Positions 17,175 through 28,300 are shown, counted from the first letter of the stretch. The stretch: DNA of 64,000 nucleotides from Chitinophaga pinensis (GCA_945901065.1 CAMDKI010000007.1:124001-188000); one strand, 5' to 3'. Notes: generated by a model from the letters alone, not told the origin. Numbers and translations are program-made.

Positions 17175-18965
17175 TTATTTGGGTTCGCTAAAGGTAACTT
17201 GGTAGTAGTTAAGTAACAAAGGTACTTCGTAAAAACTGTGGTCTAGCTGCTCTATTTTATAATCACCTTCAAGCGGTAAAAAGTTAAGTTCAACCCCTTT
17301 AACCAGTTTAAGATAGGATTTAATTAGGTCAATACGATGCTGTGACATAACCAATACCACTTTATCGGGGTTGCTGGCGCAATATTTAAAAAACGACACA
17401 AAGTCGCTTGTTCCGGTAAGCGCTTCTAAGTGTTGCTTATTGGTAGGGAAGAGGCTCATGTAAAAATCGCCGAACATGGTGGCCTCTGGCAGCAATTCTC
17501 GGGTGCTATTGTCAGCACCAATTTCATGTTCCAATACTACTTCTGAAAAAAAATCGAACACCAATAATTTGTCAGGGAATATTTGGTTCATTTCTGTAAC
17601 TATTTCCTGTTTCAACAATAAGCCTTCTTGGCGGTCAGCTTTAATGCTAGCGTAAGTTTTTAACTGAAACCCTACAATACTAATCAGCACAACGAAACTA
17701 GCTACAATGGCAAAAGTGGTTCTATCAGTGGGTGCATTATTTCTATCTCGCCATATCTGTAAGGCAAGGTAAACAAAGCTAAATTGGAAGAAAAAGGTCA
17801 ATGGTGCCGCTAGTTTGTATATCATTTTAACGGCAACACCTAACGATACAAAGTAGCACCAAACGAATAGCGTCCACAGCAGGGCTTTCCAAATCCATGT
17901 TTTGTTAGGGGCTAACAAAATAGCCCATAACAAAAATGCCAGATTTGCAGCCAGCATATACCACAGAAAGCGGTTGTAGCCTTGATAAGCCATGGGGCCA
18001 TCAACTTTTGTCCGCTCCCAGAACAAGCCCCATTTTATTGGTAAGCCAGCCAATACATCTCCCTCGAAAACTGACGGGTAAGTAATGTTTTTCATGTACG
18101 CCAGTGCCGTGTCGGTAGGCTCAGCAAAGTAGAAGGTATAGTAGGCTATAAGCTTTATGGAATCAACAGGGTCGGTTATGTCGTAGCTGCCTGGTTTTAC
18201 TACCATGCCATCGCTAAAGGTATAAATGTAGCTGTCTAGCTCGGCTATTTTCTGCTCCTCGGGGGTAATGTTTTGGTCTTGCAAATGACTGGCTCCCATA
18301 AATATGCCAAAGGTGGTAGCAATAAGTAGTATGGCATATTTATACTTGTTTAGAAATTTGATGGGCGATAAATCTAATAGCCCCAACAGCGCTATAGCTG
18401 GCACCAAACCAACAAACATGCCTTGGTAGCGTATCTGCCAGCATAGCAACAATAGTAGGGTAAGTAAAAGGTATGCCCCAGCTTTAGCCCATTGGTGGTT
18501 GCAATAATGAGGCAGCAGCAAAACCAAAAGGGGAAGCATTAACGATGATGATAGTGGATCGTATAGTACGGTGCTTTCCGCAAATACTACGCCTAGCAAA
18601 GCACTAAAAATAGTTGCTGCAATTAGTACCCATTTACCGGAAAATGATTGCAGAATAGTAGTAAACAAGATGTAAAGTAACAGCAGCAGTGTAACAATAC
18701 CTGGCACTAACTGCGAAACATCGAACCAATTGATTTGAGGAAAATGCTTGTATAGTTGTGCCATGGTAGCCAGCAAAAAACGGTTGCTGCCATTAGTAAC
18801 CAGGTAAAACTTCTCAATAGGCGGAAAAAATAGCCCTTGCAACATTAACCCAGCAAAAATGCCATCGCCAATGGTTACGTATACTCCAATAAACCATATA
18901 AGGGCGAGGGGTATAGCTACCACAGCCAAATATGCGGCAATATGTTTGGTAGTTGTTGGTTTCAT
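17175..18965 (-). CDS. Multi-pass membrane protein with C-terminal soluble domain, GT-C-like, function unknown
   Basis: 596 residues from ATG 18965 (a TTG 11 codons earlier is less likely). About 11 hydrophobic segments, then a soluble domain from about residue 440. After the first segment comes TIGDGIF, an acidic loop in the GT-C position, and LATMAQLYKHFPQINWF before the next segment. It lacks DEGxY and the GYSPATPWYF tail, so it is a separate family. It is a diverged paralog of the divergently transcribed gene at 19103: both have MA-x-x-Y-x-x-x-PQ-x-NW, and VVLVMSQHRIDLIKSYL aligns with VVFVSDAGRMDLMERYI. Gene 15491 follows 22 bases downstream, probably in the same transcript. Confidence 0.6.
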   Translation of the reverse strand: MKPTTTKHIAAYLAVVAIPLALIWFIGVYVTIGDGIFAGLMLQGLFFPPIEKFYLVTNGSNRFLLATMAQLYKHFPQINWFDVSQLVPGIVTLLLLLYILFTTILQSFSGKWVLIAATIFSALLGVVFAESTVLYDPLSSSLMLPLLVLLLPHYCNHQWAKAGAYLLLTLLLLLCWQIRYQGMFVGLVPAIALLGLLDLSPIKFLNKYKYAILLIATTFGIFMGASHLQDQNITPEEQKIAELDSYIYTFSDGMVVKPGSYDITDPVDSIKLIAYYTFYFAEPTDTALAYMKNITYPSVFEGDVLAGLPIKWGLFWERTKVDGPMAYQGYNRFLWYMLAANLAFLLWAILLAPNKTWIWKALLWTLFVWCYFVSLGVAVKMIYKLAAPLTFFFQFSFVYLALQIWRDRNNAPTDRTTFAIVASFVVLISIVGFQLKTYASIKADRQEGLLLKQEIVTEMNQIFPDKLLVFDFFSEVVLEHEIGADNSTRELLPEATMFGDFYMSLFPTNKQHLEALTGTSDFVSFFKYCASNPDKVVLVMSQHRIDLIKSYLKLVKGVELNFLPLEGDYKIEQLDHSFYEVPLLLNYYQVTFSEPK

Positions 18966-19102
18966 GGGCTCACTAACTGAACAAAGGCTTTGTGGCAAGC
19001 TGTTGCAAGTTAGGTAATTTTATACGCTAAAACCTTACCTGTATTTCGCTATGGTTAAACCTTGCGGTAATAAATGGTATTTTTACCAAATAGGCCAAAG
19101 AT

Positions 19103-20896
19103 GTGCAGTCCGTGCTCCAAATCATAAGCAAGAAAAATCCACTGGTACTATCTTTTGTATGGGCAATTCTGCTCCATGCTTGCTGCTATGTTATTTGGGG
19201 CCTTTTTTTCGGAGAGTACACCGATAAGTTTTTGATGGCTTATGTTGATGGCAGTTTTAGTGGCGGTATAGCTAAGCCAGTGCATTACAATTATGGTATT
19301 CTTACAGGCATATCCAGTATTATGGCTTCCGGGTACAGCCTGCTTCCGCAATTTAACTGGTACGGCATTATTGGTCAAGGTATACTGCTAATGGCCACCA
19401 CCGGGTTTGTTTGGCTGCTGCGAGCTTTTTGGCTCAGTTTGCAGGGTAGCAAATGGGCAGCTTTGGGTTTTATAGTTTTCTTATTGCCGTTTTGGTGCAC
19501 CCACATTGTGTTTTACCATACAACCGAGCTCGGGTCGCTGGCTTGTGGCATAGGTATTTTGGGGCTTGTGGCCAGTTATTTGCCTCAATTAAAGGGGGTG
19601 ATGCCAAGGTTAAAAGGCTCACGGATATTTTTTACGGTTTTAGTGATGCTATCCATATTTTGCCGAATGGAACCTGCTCTAATGTGTGCAGGAGTTATGT
19701 TGCCCTTTGGTCTTTGGGTAGTAGGTGATAGGGCGGCTCGTTTTGGTTTGTTTAAGATTTCGTTGGCGGTTTTGCCTGTGTTTGCTGGCGCATATTTACT
19801 ATATATGGCAGCACCGTTGCCTGGCGATGTTTTGTTTAGGGATACTAGAGTATATACCCATACCCTTTGGGATTTTGGACAGGACGAGCGGTTGTACAAG
19901 CTAGCCACCCCAGCCGATAGTGTGAAACTGGAAGCTGCCCTGGCATATTTTATATCGGATGAGGTAGAGCTAAGCCCTGAGTTTTATGACAGCATTGGTG
20001 TGTTGCCATTGGAAAAATCATTGGGTTCGTTTGATAAGTATTTAGTGGGGTTTGACCTAAGGGTAGCAAGGGCCGTCGGTTTATTGCAGCAACTTAATGC
20101 CGCACAACCGGTATTTTTAATGGCCTATTTTATAGCATTTTGTGCAGCCATGCTGTTGCTAGTTTACAACCGAAGCAGGCATTGGTGGAAGTTGTTGCTG
20201 GTAAACATTTGGTTTATGCTGTTGCTTTTTGGGGTAACGGTTTTTATGAAAATGGAACTGCGAGTGCTGGCGCCATTGGTATTGTTAGAGCTTATTGGTC
20301 TTACTGCTTTTTGTACTTATTTGTTGCCACTGGGCTGGCAAAACGTAAAAGGTAATGCGGTGATATTAGTGCTAGCAGGGTTGTTATTCCTAGTTCCCAT
20401 CGCAATTAAGTTTACTGAGCTGCATGGCGCTTCACAAAATTTTAAAATTGCCAGTAAAAATATGAAGGCCTTTAAGGCCGAGTTGGCTCAGCCTAGCTTC
20501 AAAAACCGCATAGTGGTTTTCCATAGTTTTGCTTGGCAAATGCTCTATGCCGATATTTTCGATATCAACCAATTTGCCGGCAATACCAATTTCTTGGCTA
20601 TTGATAATGGTGAGCTGTATATGTATCCACAATTTAAAGAGGCAATGAATAAATGTTGTGGGGGCTATACCATAAATCATTTAGTCAACTACCTTTTGGA
20701 GCACAAAGAGCAGGTGGTTTTTGTGTCGGATGCAGGGCGGATGGATTTAATGGAGCGCTATATTGAAACCGTTTATGGTATTCCCTTTAATACACGACCT
20801 GCTTTTCCCGAGTCGGTATTGAGCCATCCTGTTAGCGGGGTAATGTTGCCTGGCTATGCCGACCACTTGGCCTTCTCTTACTTCGTGTTTGAATAG
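19103..20896 (+). CDS. Multi-pass membrane protein with C-terminal soluble domain, paralog of the gene at 17175
   Basis: 597 residues from a GTG start; the ATG two bases earlier is out of frame. Around 11 hydrophobic segments. The first external loop has FFGEYTDKFLMAYVDG, rich in acidic residues, and IMASGYSLLPQFNWYG matches the 17175 protein. The C-terminal soluble part (about 450-597) includes NKCCGGYTINHL and FVSDAGRMDLMERYIETVYG. Membrane topology suggests a GT-C-like transferase or a glycan-handling protein, but no catalytic motif can be assigned with certainty. The head-to-head arrangement with its paralog, 137 bases apart, suggests an inverted duplication with shared regulatory DNA. 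Confidence 0.6.
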   Translation: MQSVLQIISKKNPLVLSFVWAILLHACCYVIWGLFFGEYTDKFLMAYVDGSFSGGIAKPVHYNYGILTGISSIMASGYSLLPQFNWYGIIGQGILLMATTGFVWLLRAFWLSLQGSKWAALGFIVFLLPFWCTHIVFYHTTELGSLACGIGILGLVASYLPQLKGVMPRLKGSRIFFTVLVMLSIFCRMEPALMCAGVMLPFGLWVVGDRAARFGLFKISLAVLPVFAGAYLLYMAAPLPGDVLFRDTRVYTHTLWDFGQDERLYKLATPADSVKLEAALAYFISDEVELSPEFYDSIGVLPLEKSLGSFDKYLVGFDLRVARAVGLLQQLNAAQPVFLMAYFIAFCAAMLLLVYNRSRHWWKLLLVNIWFMLLLFGVTVFMKMELRVLAPLVLLELIGLTAFCTYLLPLGWQNVKGNAVILVLAGLLFLVPIAIKFTELHGASQNFKIASKNMKAFKAELAQPSFKNRIVVFHSFAWQMLYADIFDINQFAGNTNFLAIDNGELYMYPQFKEAMNKCCGGYTINHLVNYLLEHKEQVVFVSDAGRMDLMERYIETVYGIPFNTRPAFPESVLSHPVSGVMLPGYADHLAFSYFVFE

Positions 20897-20903
20897 GACC
20901 TTG

Positions 20904-23147
20904 TTAATGGTGGTGATGATGTTCTTCGTCGTTGGCGTTTACAACAGGTTTTAACGATATTGCAATTACATTTCGGGTTTTAGGCGATTCATCTTTTTCG
21001 TTCCAAGTGTAATATTTGTTCAGGTCCAAATTCTTGGCTTCACTTTGTTTACCCGAGGGCCAAGTTATGCTCACGCTCATTATTCTTTGGGCATTTCCCA
21101 AACCAATGTGTTGTTCAAAAGGCGATGCACCATAGCTTCCGCCCGAGCTCACGGTGCGGGTTATGGTTTTCACTATACCTTGTTCGGTATAAGTAATGGC
21201 TATAGTGGCGCCTACGGCTGGCCGGTTGCTCTTGTCTCCAGTAAGCTTTAGGCTTAGCCAGTTAGCCTTATTGGTAAGGTTGTTTTCAAACAGGGCATTC
21301 CAAAAAAAGTCCCCCAAAAAAAGGGCTCCAAGTTCAACATACATATCTAAGTCGCCATCTCTATCTACATCGGCCATTGCAATGCCGTGGCACTTTTGCA
21401 AATGACCTGTGCGCGAGGTAGTTGTTACATCGGCCCATCGCTTACCTTCCACGTTTTTGAGCATAATATTTGGAAACAACGAGGTAAGCATACCGGCACC
21501 AGTACCAAGATATATATCAACAAATCCATCGTTGTCTAAGTCTCCCGCATTCAAACTCATAGCCATTATACTTTGGGGCAGCAAAAAGCTAGGCTCGGCT
21601 TTAAAGGTGCCGTCTTTTTGGTTGATGTAAGTATATGATGGATAAATAGGATCTATTTCGTTAAAATACTCTTTAGGTATCTCGGCTTGGTGTACATGGT
21701 ATCCGGCAACAAAAATATCGGGCCAACCATCGTTATTAAAATCAGCCGAAACAGCTGGGAAGCTGAATTTAGGCTCTTGAATACCTGCAGTGGCCGATAC
21801 ATCTTTGAAAAGAATTTTGCCTGCGGTGCTGGTATTTAAAAATAAGCGATTGCTACCATTGAATATTGAGAAGAAAATATCTTGCTTGCCATCTTTATCA
21901 GAATCCAAGGCAATTACTCCTTTTACCCATTCCACGACATCAAGGCCCGAACTTTTTGTTACATCAGTAAAGGTTTCGTTGCCATTATTTCGGTACACTT
22001 TTGTTGGATGCTTGGGTATTTTGCCATCCCAGTTGGGTACATCAAATTGGTCTAAAGAACCGGTTTCGTGCCCAACTATTAAATCTAGCCAGCCATCATT
22101 ATCTAAATCAGACCATACTGCCGAGTGGCTTGGGCTAAACCTCAATAGTCCGGCTTTAATAGTAATATCGGTAAACGTACCATCGCCATTGTTGCGTAAT
22201 AGCGATGTTGGTTGATTGCCGCCAGCGGTTAGCCAGCCGCCGCGCACTATAAAAACATCGGCCCAACCATCATTGTTAAAATCGGTTTGCATGGCATTTG
22301 CTCCACCTGTTATTCCTTTCAAGCCTGCCGTTTCGCTGGTATTTTTAAAGGTTCCATTAGGTTGCCTAATGTGCAGTCCTACGCCTTCGTTCAAGGGGCT
22401 ATTGGTATCAAACAAATCGAGAAGCCCATCGTTATTGAAGTCCTCTATAATAGCACCGCCATAATGGCTGGGCTTATCAATTCCCAAACCTTGGGCAACG
22501 TCCATAAAAATTGGGAAAGTGGCAACAGTATCCTTGAATTTTTCAAAATCAACCAGCCATGCTGCGGGCACATCATTTGGATAGCGCCCAAGCGTCATCG
22601 CCGCTAGGTTATACATCCACCTAGCAATAGGATCATTTGGGTTAAATTCCAATAGTTTGGCATATAGCCTCATTGCACCTACTGAGCCTAGTGGTTTAAC
22701 GTGCTGAGCTTGCTTATTAATAGGCATTATGCATGAGCTTTGGGTATGGTTTTCTTGGCAATTGGTAACTTCTCCGAACCTAAAATTTGCCAAGGCAAGC
22801 CAATGGATAATGCTCGCAGACTCAGGGGCATTAATGATAGTATCATTGCCCATATTATTTATTACAAAGTTGTAGAGTGTTTCCAATCCTTCTTTTTCAC
22901 GGCCTGCCATAACCAATTGTAAGCCCAACTCGAATTTAGCATTTGTGTCGCCCTTGGCTATTTTATCTTCTAGCTGAATCACATATAGGTCGTTCCTGGT
23001 AAAGTTTAAGTCAGGGTCTTCACTTAGGTACATTTCATACAACAATTCCTTCATGTCCGTCTGCTTGGTTTGAGTTTGACGGGGCGCATTGCTACAAGAG
23101 AACCAGACAAAGATGGTGAATACAAAAAGTAAATACTTACATGCCAT
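20904..23147 (-). CDS. FG-GAP/VCBS repeat lipoprotein with ASPIC/UnbV domain (CRTAC1-like)
   Basis: 747 residues from the ATG at 23147; the longer frame begins at a TTG and would spoil the signal peptide. The N-terminus MACKYLLFVFTIFVWFSC looks like a lipoprotein signal with Cys18, though with an atypical box. Residues of about 90-190 are alpha-helical and TPR-like. From about 215 come repeated calcium-binding FG-GAP blades (DFNNDGLLDLFD, DFNNDGWADVFI, DLDNDGWLDLIV and others), then an ASPIC/UnbV domain (GATIAITY, SGGSYGASPFEQHIGLG, ITWPSGKQ). It ends in EEHHHHH, a natural run of five histidines. Likely a surface binding protein. A distant homolog is at 25358. Confidence 0.9.
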   Translation of the reverse strand: MACKYLLFVFTIFVWFSCSNAPRQTQTKQTDMKELLYEMYLSEDPDLNFTRNDLYVIQLEDKIAKGDTNAKFELGLQLVMAGREKEGLETLYNFVINNMGNDTIINAPESASIIHWLALANFRFGEVTNCQENHTQSSCIMPINKQAQHVKPLGSVGAMRLYAKLLEFNPNDPIARWMYNLAAMTLGRYPNDVPAAWLVDFEKFKDTVATFPIFMDVAQGLGIDKPSHYGGAIIEDFNNDGLLDLFDTNSPLNEGVGLHIRQPNGTFKNTSETAGLKGITGGANAMQTDFNNDGWADVFIVRGGWLTAGGNQPTSLLRNNGDGTFTDITIKAGLLRFSPSHSAVWSDLDNDGWLDLIVGHETGSLDQFDVPNWDGKIPKHPTKVYRNNGNETFTDVTKSSGLDVVEWVKGVIALDSDKDGKQDIFFSIFNGSNRLFLNTSTAGKILFKDVSATAGIQEPKFSFPAVSADFNNDGWPDIFVAGYHVHQAEIPKEYFNEIDPIYPSYTYINQKDGTFKAEPSFLLPQSIMAMSLNAGDLDNDGFVDIYLGTGAGMLTSLFPNIMLKNVEGKRWADVTTTSRTGHLQKCHGIAMADVDRDGDLDMYVELGALFLGDFFWNALFENNLTNKANWLSLKLTGDKSNRPAVGATIAITYTEQGIVKTITRTVSSGGSYGASPFEQHIGLGNAQRIMSVSITWPSGKQSEAKNLDLNKYYTWNEKDESPKTRNVIAISLKPVVNANDEEHHHHH

Positions 23148-23307
23148 TGCAATAACCTGAATTAGAGTATAAGTTAAATCTAAAATTAACACTTTCAGTG
23201 AAATCTTTAACTGCAAAAAACTAGTTTCTTCAAAATGGTTTATTTTGCAGCATCTTTAGTTGATACGTGGTAGTTATTAGGCGTGCAGTATTGACTTTTT
23301 ATAAATA

Positions 23308-24189
23308 ATGGATAAACAGTTAAAATATTCGGTTGTATTGCCTGTTTTTCAGGCTAAGCGCTATATTCAGTTATCGGTGCAGCGTATTATCGAGGTAATG
23401 GATTCCATTGGCGCTCCATACGAAATTATACTTGCCGATGATCACAGCACTGACGGTACTTGGGAGGTGCTGAAAAATATTAAAGCCCAACACGAGCAAA
23501 TTCGCATTATTAGGCTGAGCCAAAATATTGGGCAAACGCCCACCACTATGGCTGGTGCACAACAAGCAAAAGGTCAATTTATCATTACCCTTGACGATGA
23601 CTTGCAGCATCCGCCAGAAGAAATACCTGAGCTAATAGCCGCCATAAATGCGAATGATGTAGACGTTGTTTTTGGCGACCCTAAGCAACGCCATCATCCT
23701 AGTAAGCAGCACCCCGTGCTGGTTGCAATAGGCGGATTTATGTTCCATTGGGTGTTTATGCGGCGCTATCGAAAGATAAATTTCTTTACCACGTTCCGTA
23801 TATTTAAAGCAGGCTTGCTAAGCTCTAATGGTGGCATATGGAGTCATTTGTTTTTTATTTGGCAATTGAACCCCGGCAGGGCCATTCATACCCCAACCAA
23901 GCACGAGCCACGCAAACAAGGCAAATCAAACCATACTGTATTACGCCTAATTAGGCACTTTTCGCCATTTCTTTGGTACTTTGCGTTGCGCACGGCAGTG
24001 GTGTTGCAAATATTGTTGTTACTTGGTGCTTTGGCTTATTATGGCTACCAATATCAAGGGGAGGATTTAGACTTGAGCAACGGATACTGGATACTGGCGT
24101 TTGCGGTTATAGTATTTGTGGCTAAACAAGCTGTGTTTGCCAAGTTGAGAAAGCTTGAAAACTTAAATAGCACCATAACCGAAGGATAA
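23308..24189 (+). CDS. Membrane-anchored family 2 glycosyltransferase (GtrB/DPM-like)
   Basis: 293 residues. GT-A domain 1-210 with SVVLPVFQAKRYI, ILADDHSTDGT (41-51) and the metal site LDDDLQHPPEE (96-98). Two C-terminal transmembrane segments (about 220-245 and 255-278) are typical of bactoprenol glucosyltransferases such as GtrB. Such enzymes make polyprenyl-phosphate sugar donors for GT-C enzymes. A GNAT-type gene follows after 10 bases, so the transferred sugar may be N- or O-acylated. The 160-base gap to the divergent lipoprotein gene contains no exact -7 box that I could find. Confidence 0.88.
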   Translation: MDKQLKYSVVLPVFQAKRYIQLSVQRIIEVMDSIGAPYEIILADDHSTDGTWEVLKNIKAQHEQIRIIRLSQNIGQTPTTMAGAQQAKGQFIITLDDDLQHPPEEIPELIAAINANDVDVVFGDPKQRHHPSKQHPVLVAIGGFMFHWVFMRRYRKINFFTTFRIFKAGLLSSNGGIWSHLFFIWQLNPGRAIHTPTKHEPRKQGKSNHTVLRLIRHFSPFLWYFALRTAVVLQILLLLGALAYYGYQYQGEDLDLSNGYWILAFAVIVFVAKQAVFAKLRKLENLNSTITEG

Positions 24190-24199
24190 AGGAAAGCAG

Positions 24200-25219
24200 A
24201 TGATAACTTTTTCGGCAAAAGAGAGTGAAGTATTGGGTGTGCGCATTGCACGTGGGGTATTGAACCAAAGTTGGCAGCCTAGCCAGTTGCAGCAAGCTGC
24301 TTTGGCAGGGGAGTATGATTTTTTGCGATTGAAGTTGCCCTCAAACGATGAGCAGGTGTTTACAAAGCTCGATGCGCTGGGTATGCACTATTGCTTGCAC
24401 AGTATATTGGTGCGTAATAGTGTGGCTATAAACGAGGCGCACAATACACTGCAAAGAGATTTGAGGGTAACCTTTGAGCTATTTGACGGTAGCAACGAAC
24501 TGGCCATGAAACAGCTGGTAAAAGATTCGTGGGGTGCGCGCACTGCGGTAAATTACCACAACACAAACTTTAGGCATTGGGTAAGTTATGAGCAAGAAAT
24601 GGAAGGCTCGGCGGCATATGCTTGCGAGTTTAATTATAGCGTAAACCCTAGTATGCCTAATTGGATAGTGAAGTTGGATGGTAAACCTATCGGGTTTGTT
24701 CTAGGTAAGGCAAGCAACGAAGGGTTTGAAGGTATTATGTACAGCATTTTGCCTGAGTATAGAGGGCATAACTACGCTGAAGATATTATGATTTTTTTGA
24801 AAAAATGGTGCTTTGAGCAGGGCATTACAACGTTTTTCAATGATGTAGTTTTTCAAAACATGCCAAGCCTTAAGAGCATTGTTACTGAATCAATTGTTCC
24901 CATTGAGACTTATTTGAACGTTACAATAAGCAGCTTGCTATCAGCATCGAGAAGTGAAGTGGTAATGCTAGATCCAAGCGCTTGTATTGGCCTTGGTGAC
25001 ACTATTAGTTGGGTTTCGGCAAATGAACATCTATGGCAGCAAGACGGGTTTAAGCTACAATCCATCAATGTTTCAAAAGGAAGTGATTGGACCACTGAAG
25101 TATCCAAAGTACAAGTATCGGTGCCAATTACGAATAATGGTCAGCAAGTAATTGCCGTAAAACCATATCATAAAAATATGTTGTTAGGGTCGGTATATCT
25201 TAATTACCGCAAATTGTAA
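24200..25219 (+). CDS. GNAT-family acyltransferase with extra C-terminal domain
   Basis: 339 residues. A GNAT acetyl-CoA binding core lies at about 90-240: IGFVLGK, then the motif A loop YSILPEYRGHNYAED (181-195) and the following helix. The first 90 residues resemble the N-terminal extension of sugar-nucleotide N-acetyltransferases such as WecD. Residues 245-339 form a further segment I do not recognise (KVQVSVPITNNG, a predicted beta-rich stretch). Next to a GtrB-like GT2 and within reach of two aminotransferases, acylation of an amino sugar is a reasonable inference. Acyl donor unknown. Confidence 0.7.
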   Translation: MITFSAKESEVLGVRIARGVLNQSWQPSQLQQAALAGEYDFLRLKLPSNDEQVFTKLDALGMHYCLHSILVRNSVAINEAHNTLQRDLRVTFELFDGSNELAMKQLVKDSWGARTAVNYHNTNFRHWVSYEQEMEGSAAYACEFNYSVNPSMPNWIVKLDGKPIGFVLGKASNEGFEGIMYSILPEYRGHNYAEDIMIFLKKWCFEQGITTFFNDVVFQNMPSLKSIVTESIVPIETYLNVTISSLLSASRSEVVMLDPSACIGLGDTISWVSANEHLWQQDGFKLQSINVSKGSDWTTEVSKVQVSVPITNNGQQVIAVKPYHKNMLLGSVYLNYRKL

Positions 25220-25357
25220 CTGCTCTTTAAAATCTATTGTGCATTATGGTGCGATAGCGTAATTTGCAGTACTGTGAATAGTCAATGATCGATAGACTTC
25301 GACAATTGCTATTTTTACTTATTAATTCGATGGATAGTGTTTTACAAACTCAATATT

Positions 25358-28300
25358 ATGCATTTTTCAAGTGTTAGTTATATAGTCGCTATATTGTTTT
25401 TGTTTCTGTTGGTTTCTTGTCAACCCAAGCAAATATTATCGGTTGCCGAACCTGAAAAGACTTTGTTGGAAACGGTTTCGCCAGAGGAATCAGGTATTAA
25501 GCATACCAATATGCTAGTGGAAACAGAGGACTGGAACTACCTGTATTACTTTTACTTTTACAATGGTGCCGGAGTAGCTACGGGCGATATTAATAACGAT
25601 GGTTTGGTAGATGTTTTTCTTACCTCAAACCAAACTCCTGCTTCATTGTATTTAAATAAAGGCAATTTTACTTTTGAGGATATTACCGTCCCTTCGGGCA
25701 TAAATACCACAGAAGGTTGGAAGACCGGAACGGTTATGGCCGATATAAATAGCGATGGTTTCTTAGACATTTTTGTTTGCAGGGCCGGTGCTGGTGTAGG
25801 AAGTGAGCGCACCAATTTAGTGTTTATGAATAATGGCGACTTAACTTTTAGTGAGCGCTCTGCCGAATTGGGGCTTATTGATAGTAACCAGACTATTAAT
25901 GTGGCGGTGCTAGACTATGACCTTGATGGCGACTTGGACATATTTACGGTAAATCATTCACGCGATTTTGACCTAGTAAGCGCCATGTTTTGGATGAAGG
26001 ACCCCTTAAAGCCAAGGTTTGGTGATAATCACCTTTTTCAACAACAGAGTGATGGTACATTCAGAAACGTATCTAAAGAAGCGGGCATTTCTAGTGAGCC
26101 AGACTTTAGCTTAAGCGCAACCATTTTTGATTTTAACCGCGATGGTTGGCCCGATATTTATGTGTGTAACGATTTTTGGCCCGATGATAACTTCTATATT
26201 AATAACGGCGACGGCACTTTTACCGATATTACCAAAAGGATTATGCCGCGAAACTCTTTGTTCTCAATGGGCTCGGATGCGGCTGATTTGAACAACGATG
26301 GTTGGCCTGATTTAATAACGGTGGATATGATGCCGGAGGATAATGTTAGGCAAAAAACAAAATACAATCAGTTTCCGAAGCAAACTTTGGATATGCTTAA
26401 AACCTATGATCACAAAAACCAATTTAGCCGCAATATGCTGTATTTTGGCGATGGTGGTAAAGGTTTTGTTGAGGCAGCTTTTGTTGGTGGCATAGAAGCT
26501 ACTGATTGGAGTTGGTCGGTATTATGCGAAGATTTGGATAATGATGGTTGGAGGGATGTGATGATTACAAACGGAATAAAGAGGGATATCGAAGACCTTG
26601 ACTATACCCGTAAAGTGTTTGGTGAAAGCGATCAGTCGGGAGTTTCTCGTTTCGTAGAAAATAAGCTAACCACTATCGAAAAAATTCCAATTGAATGGTT
26701 GCCCAACTACATTTATAGAAACAATGGCGACCTGACTTTTGAAAACGTTTCGAGTAAATGGGGTTTTACGCAGCCCTTGTGCAGCCAAGGTATGGCCGTT
26801 GCCGATTTTGATAATGATGGGTACCTTGACGTAATTATAAACAACACCGATACAATAGCATCATTATACCGTAATACAGGTAAAGCAGTACTTAAAAACA
26901 ATTTTTTACAACTTAAATTTAAGGGCGCTGGCAAAAACAAGGATGGCTTGGGTGTAAAGGCAACATTATATGCCAATGGCACCAAACAATATAGAGAGTT
27001 GTATGCCAGCCGAGGCTATCAATCTTCATCGCAACCGATATTGAACTTTGGGTTAGGTAAAATTGTCAAAATAGATAGCGTAGTAGTTGTATGGCCTAGC
27101 AATCTAAAGCAGACAATAACTAATGCACAAATAAACACCTTAGCAGTGGTGGATGAAGCTGATGCAAAGCCTTTTGCTAATAATTCCATAGCTGAGAATT
27201 CTGCTAAGTTATTTACACCTATTGAGGCTCCGCTGCCCATGCTAACCCACAAGGAAAACAATTTCTCCGATTTTAATGTAGATAGGTTGATACCCAGAAT
27301 GCACTCGGCCGAGGGCCCTGCCTTGGTTGCCGCAGATATAAATAAGGATGGCGACGACGATATCTTTATTTCGGGAAGCAAAGGCAACAAATCGTCTCTT
27401 TGGGTTTCTAGCCCTAAGGGCTATGTTTTGGCCAAGAGCCAGCCTTGGAACAACGACCTTAGTTATGAAGTGATAAATGCTGTTTTTTTTGATGCCAACG
27501 GCGATGGATTGTTGGATTTGTATTTAGCCTCAGGTAGTAATGAGTATAATGTTGATGACGCTTGCCAGCAAGATAGGTTGTTTATTAATACGGATAATGA
27601 TGGATTTAAATACGACCCTGCTGCATTGCCGCAAATGTATACCAGCACAAAAGCCATCGCAGTAAATGATATTGACAATGACGGCGACATGGACCTATTT
27701 GTGGGAGGATTAATAGTACCTCGGTCATATGGTATATCGCCTCGTAGCTATTTGTTGGTAAACGAAAACGGTAGGTTTACCGATGCTACCAAGGCCCTGG
27801 CACCCGATCTGGTAAACCCTGGGTTGATAACCTCGGCCATTTGGGCCGATATGGATGGCGATAAGGTGCCTGATTTGGTTTTGGGTGGCGAGTATATGCC
27901 GATTAGCATCTTTACCAATAAAATGGGCAAACTAGCGCCAATTAAAGTAGCCGACAATGGTTTGGAAGGTGAAAATGGCTGGTGGCATAGCTTAGCTGCT
28001 CACGATTTTGATAACGATGGCGATATGGATATTATAGCTGGTAACCATGGCCTTAACGTTATTTTCGATTGTAGCAAAGAGGCTCCAACTATACTATACC
28101 TGAACGATTTCGACAAAAATGGCTCACTTGACCCTGTACTTACCTGTGATATTAAAGGTGTGCGAGCCCCGTTTTTGAATAGGGATGTATTTTGTGAGCA
28201 AATGCCAGAGTATAACAACAAGTTTTTGACCAATACTAAGTATGCTACTACCCCTTTCGATAGCATGTTTACCGCCGATTTGCTGGCAGGTGCCCAAAAG

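Noticed and set aside
21790..22464. Two long plus-strand frames opposite the FG-GAP lipoprotein
   Set aside because: Repeated Ser/Pro/Leu-rich translations are the expected complement of the repeated DxNxDGxxD codons.
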